Assembly (NCBI GenBank): GCA_003134965.1
Contig: PLDA01000004.1
Coordinates: 434,001 to 498,000, forward strand
Reading direction: 5' to 3'
DNA length: 64,000 nt
Origin: Vulcanimicrobium winogradskyi
Lineage (GTDB): Bacteria > Vulcanimicrobiota > Vulcanimicrobiia > Vulcanimicrobiales > Vulcanimicrobiaceae
The position numbers were made by a program, and so were the translations under genes. This document shows positions 61,402 through 64,000 of the stretch, one piece after another. Each line of letters opens with the position of its first letter. The stretch's first letter is position 1. The notes beneath the pieces are model-generated. The model saw only the letters and a list, made by a program, of their open reading frames with translations. It was not told the DNA's origin and did not search any database.

Positions 61402-62483
61402 GACGGCGCCCCGAGTCCCGCAAGGTACGCGCGCGTCACCCCGGGATCGAGCTGGGTTCCTGCTGCGGCGGTGAGCCGGCGCACCGCGTCGGCGGGAGGG
61501 AGGGCGTCGGCCGCGACAGCGAGCGCGAGCACCGCGGCGCGCGGGTCCTGAGCGCCGTCTTCGAACCAGGCGGCCGAGGCGGCCAGGTACGGCGCGTCCG
61601 CGGCGTACCGCGGCACCGACCCGGCGATCGCGGCGGCGCGCAGCGCGACGCTTGTACGGTGCTCCCGTGCGAACCGGGAGAGCGGGTCGAAGTCGTCGGG
61701 CGATATGGCCTCGACGGCGCGGCCGAGCGCGAGCAGCCGCGCTAGGCGGGCGGCTTGGGCGGCGTCGAGGCCGAGCCGCTCCGCCAGGGCCGCCGCGATC
61801 GCGGCGAGCCGTTCGCTGCGGCCTTCGGTCGTCGAATCGCGTGCGTCGACGCGCGCGACGAGCCCCGCCAGCGCCGTCTCCTCGTCGAACGCCGGAAGCT
61901 CCAGCTCGATGGGCGCGTCCCAATCGGGGGTCGCCCCGCCTGCGAACGCACGAAAAGCACGGACGAGCTCGACGCGGAAGCGCCGCCCGCTCTCGGCCGC
62001 GAGTGCGAAGAGCGCTTCGAGCGGCTCTCGCGGCTCGGACGGGTCTTCGACGGCCTCGAGAAAGGCATGGACGATCCCCAGCGCCGCGGCGTCGGCCGGG
62101 ATCCCGTCCCAGCGCAGACGATCGGGGATCCCGGTGCCGTCGTCGTGCTCGCGATGCCAGCGCACGATGTCGGCGGCGTGGGACGGCAGCCCCCCAAACG
62201 CGCCGACGAGGTGCGCCCCGTGGACCGGCGCGTCGGCGAAGGCGTGGAGGCGGGCCGGCGGCGTCGCGTCGGCCGCGACGACGACTTCGATCGCGCCGAT
62301 CTCGGCCAGCGCGCCGGCGACCCAGCTTGCCGCGACGCCGGCGTCGCCGGCGCCGCGATGGCGTGCGAACCGCGCCGCCAGCGCGGCGCGCCGGCGGCCG
62401 AAACCGAGCCTGCGCCCGGCGAATGCGTCGCCGACGGCGCTATACAATCCGAGTACGCCGTCCGCCCCAACAGGAACCGTCAT
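61398..62483 (-). CDS. Degenerate tandem HD-GYP-like protein
   Basis: A 361-residue, Ala-rich soluble protein. Residues ~50-170 look like an HD-GYP domain whose H-D is lost, while RWHREHDDGTGIPDRLRWDG keeps the H-x-x-H-x-D-G-x-G-x-P part (GIP for GYP). A second region, TTEGRSERLAAIAAALAERL onward, resembles another HD domain start with Arg for His. So it likely binds rather than hydrolyses c-di-GMP, if anything. ATG 62483 with GGCGAGG just upstream. It precedes the D12-like gene on the same strand. Confidence 0.55.
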   Translation of the reverse strand: MTVPVGADGVLGLYSAVGDAFAGRRLGFGRRRAALAARFARHRGAGDAGVAASWVAGALAEIGAIEVVVAADATPPARLHAFADAPVHGAHLVGAFGGLPSHAADIVRWHREHDDGTGIPDRLRWDGIPADAAALGIVHAFLEAVEDPSEPREPLEALFALAAESGRRFRVELVRAFRAFAGGATPDWDAPIELELPAFDEETALAGLVARVDARDSTTEGRSERLAAIAAALAERLGLDAAQAARLARLLALGRAVEAISPDDFDPLSRFAREHRTSVALRAAAIAGSVPRYAADAPYLAASAAWFEDGAQDPRAAVLALAVAADALPPADAVRRLTAAAGTQLDPGVTRAYLAGLGAPS

Positions 62484-62509
62484 CCTCGCCGGACGACGTT
62501 CACCGCACC

Positions 62510-63535
62510 GTGGCGAATCCCTCACCGAGCACTTCTTCGACGTCCGCAGCCGACGGGTTCGTCGGCGCGATTGGAAACACGCCGCTGATCGGGCTGCCGA
62601 AGCTCTCGGCGGCGCTCGGCCGCAGGATCCTCGGCAAGGCGGAGTTTCTCAATCCGGGCGGTTCGGTGAAAGATCGCGCCGCGCGCGGCATCGTCGAGGA
62701 CTTCGAAGTGCGCGGCCTGCTGAAACCCGGCGGCGTGGTCGTCGAAGGGACGGCCGGAAACACCGGGATCGGGCTGGCGTTGGTCGGCAACGCGCGCGGG
62801 TACCGCACGATCATCGTGATGCCCGACGACCAGGCGCCCGAGAAGTACGGTCTGCTGCGCACGTTCGGCGCGGAGCTGCACGTCGTGCCGGCCGCGCCGT
62901 ACACGAATCAGGCGAACTACTATCACGAGGCACGCCGCATCGCCGAGGCCACCCCGGGCGCCGTGTGGGCGAATCAGTTCGAGAACACCGCCAACCGCGA
63001 CGCGCACGAGCGCACGACCGGTCCCGAGATCCTCTCGCAGACCGGCGGGGCACTGGACGCCTTCGTCGCCGCCGCGGGGACCGGCGGCACGATCGCCGGC
63101 GTCGGCCGCGCGCTCAAGGCGTACGCCGCGTCGATTCGCGTCGTGCTCGCCGATCCGTACGGCTCGGCGTTGTTCAGCTACGTCACGACCGGGGAGCTCG
63201 CCGCGGAGGGCGACTCGAACGCCGAAGGGATCGGGATCAAGCGGATCGTGGCGAACTTCGCGGGCGCTCCGGTCGACGACGCGCTGCGCGTCGACGATCG
63301 CACGCTGACCGAGATGGCGCACTGGCTGGTCCGCGAGGAAGGGCTGTTCGTCGGCGGCTCGGCGGCGCTCAACGTCGCCGCCGCCGCCCGCTACTCGCGA
63401 ACGCTCCCGGCCGGGAGCACGGTGGTGACGATCCTATGCGACGGCGGCGAGCGCTACCGATCGCGTCTCTACGACGACGCATGGCTGCGCGAGAACGACG
63501 TCGTCCCCCAAGCGAAGGACCTCGAATTTCTATGA
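62510..63535 (+). CDS. Cysteine synthase / cystathionine-beta-synthase-type PLP enzyme
   Basis: A 341-residue fold-type II PLP enzyme. IGNTPLIGL, FLNPGGSVKDRAARGIVED (PLP Lys), VEGTAGNTGIGLALVGNARG (phosphate loop), AAGTGGTIAGVGRAL and VTILCDGGERYRSRLYDDAW mark the O-acetylserine sulfhydrylase family. The EGTAGNTG version and the C-terminal RYRSRLY place it in a subgroup typed cysteine synthase A. Start GTG 62510. It is coupled to moaC by ATGA. Confidence 0.88.
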   Translation: MANPSPSTSSTSAADGFVGAIGNTPLIGLPKLSAALGRRILGKAEFLNPGGSVKDRAARGIVEDFEVRGLLKPGGVVVEGTAGNTGIGLALVGNARGYRTIIVMPDDQAPEKYGLLRTFGAELHVVPAAPYTNQANYYHEARRIAEATPGAVWANQFENTANRDAHERTTGPEILSQTGGALDAFVAAAGTGGTIAGVGRALKAYAASIRVVLADPYGSALFSYVTTGELAAEGDSNAEGIGIKRIVANFAGAPVDDALRVDDRTLTEMAHWLVREEGLFVGGSAALNVAAAARYSRTLPAGSTVVTILCDGGERYRSRLYDDAWLRENDVVPQAKDLEFL

Positions 63536-64000
63536 AACCCTCGAAGCTGTCGCATGTTCGGGAAGACGGATCGTTGACGATGGTCGACGTTGGTGGGAAG
63601 ACTCCGACCGCGCGCACCGCGCGCGCCGAAGCGCTCGTGCGGCTCAGCCTGGACGCTGCGAACGCCTTGCGCGACGCGACGCTCGCGAAGGGCGACGCGT
63701 TCGCCGCCGCGCAGCTGGCCGGGATCATGGCGGCGAAGCGCACCGGCGAGCTCATCCCATTGGCGCATCCGATACCGCTCGGTGCGGTCGATGTCGCGTT
63801 CGCCTGGGACGATGCGACCGCGCTGCGCATCACCAGTCGCGCGACGACCGTCGGGCAGACGGGCGTCGAGATGGAAGCGATGGTCGCGGCGAGCATCGCC
63901 GCGCTGACGATCTACGACATGTGCAAGGCGGTCGACAAGGGGATCGTGGTCGAGCGCGTTCGCCTGATCGAGAAGACGGGCGGAAAATCCGGCGACTGGA
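63532..64000 (+). CDS. moaC: Cyclic pyranopterin monophosphate synthase MoaC (3' end cut by window)
   Basis: The first 156 codons of MoaC, which with MoaA makes the pyranopterin precursor of molybdenum cofactor. Motifs: LSHVREDGSLTMVDVGGKTP, RTARAEALVRLS, MAAKRTGELIPLAHPIPLGA (active-site His), TGVEMEAMVAASIAALTIYD and CKAVDKGIVVERVRLIEKTG. Only the last few residues are missing. ATG 63532 overlaps the previous stop. moeA lies 30 kb upstream. Confidence 0.96.
   Translation, partial: MKPSKLSHVREDGSLTMVDVGGKTPTARTARAEALVRLSLDAANALRDATLAKGDAFAAAQLAGIMAAKRTGELIPLAHPIPLGAVDVAFAWDDATALRITSRATTVGQTGVEMEAMVAASIAALTIYDMCKAVDKGIVVERVRLIEKTGGKSGDW

Overview
The window looks like a chromosomal segment from a high-GC, didermic, motile bacterium of an under-characterised lineage. 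Outer-membrane biology is indicated by a TonB/ExbB/ExbD operon, CDP-dideoxysugar genes of the LPS type, an usher-like beta-barrel and a PapD-like chaperone. Motility is indicated by a flagellin behind a sigma-28-type promoter. The one SOS box seen (CGAAC-N4-GTTCG) is of the Gram-positive type. This mix fits a diderm Terrabacteria lineage such as Eremiobacterota (WPS-2), but that placement is a guess. No transposase, phage gene or CRISPR array was seen. Genes are packed tightly, many with 4-base GTGA/ATGA/TTGA/CTGA overlaps, and no stretch over 300 bases is empty.

Layout: 1-540 is the flagellin N-terminus (minus). 714-11180 is a six-gene plus-strand array: usher-like barrel, small secreted subunit, PapD-like chaperone, a 1415-residue Ig-like protein and two more secreted subunits. 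It is best read as a divergent chaperone-usher-like surface-fibre system. 11184-19557 is mixed: DUF4149 and IMPase genes, a minus-strand operon of a peptide-binding lipoprotein with tryptophan dioxygenase and kynureninase, tRNA-Ser(TGA), an epimerase and small secreted proteins. 19615-28179 is a sugar cluster. A YerE-like TPP enzyme, an HpcH/HpaI aldolase, an SDR, a dehydroquinate-synthase-like cyclase and a GtrB-like glycosyltransferase lie on plus. They face rfbF, rfbH and an NAD-dependent epimerase on minus. Together these suggest a CDP-activated, branched and possibly carbocyclic dideoxysugar.

28248-48650 is mostly housekeeping: CtpA-type protease, membrane glycosyltransferases, Sua5, SerRS, MoeA, HisC, SmpB, TilS-Hpt-FtsH, two M16 pseudoproteases and KsgA. 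48683-54912 holds a 3D-domain protein, a GT4 enzyme, an SOS-box-controlled RNase-H-like protein, an alkyladenine glycosylase, a Rho homologue lacking its ATPase residues, an RluB-type pseudouridine synthase and AroH. 55120-58916 is a TonB-like energy operon ending in a strong terminator. 59021-64000 holds PilZ, UppP, a D12-methylase-like protein, a degenerate HD-GYP-like protein, a cysteine synthase and the start of moaC.

The most notable items are the usher-like array, the sugar cluster, the Rho-like protein without ATPase residues, the SOS-controlled RNase-H-like gene, and at least five genes whose conserved N-termini appear to start at CTG.
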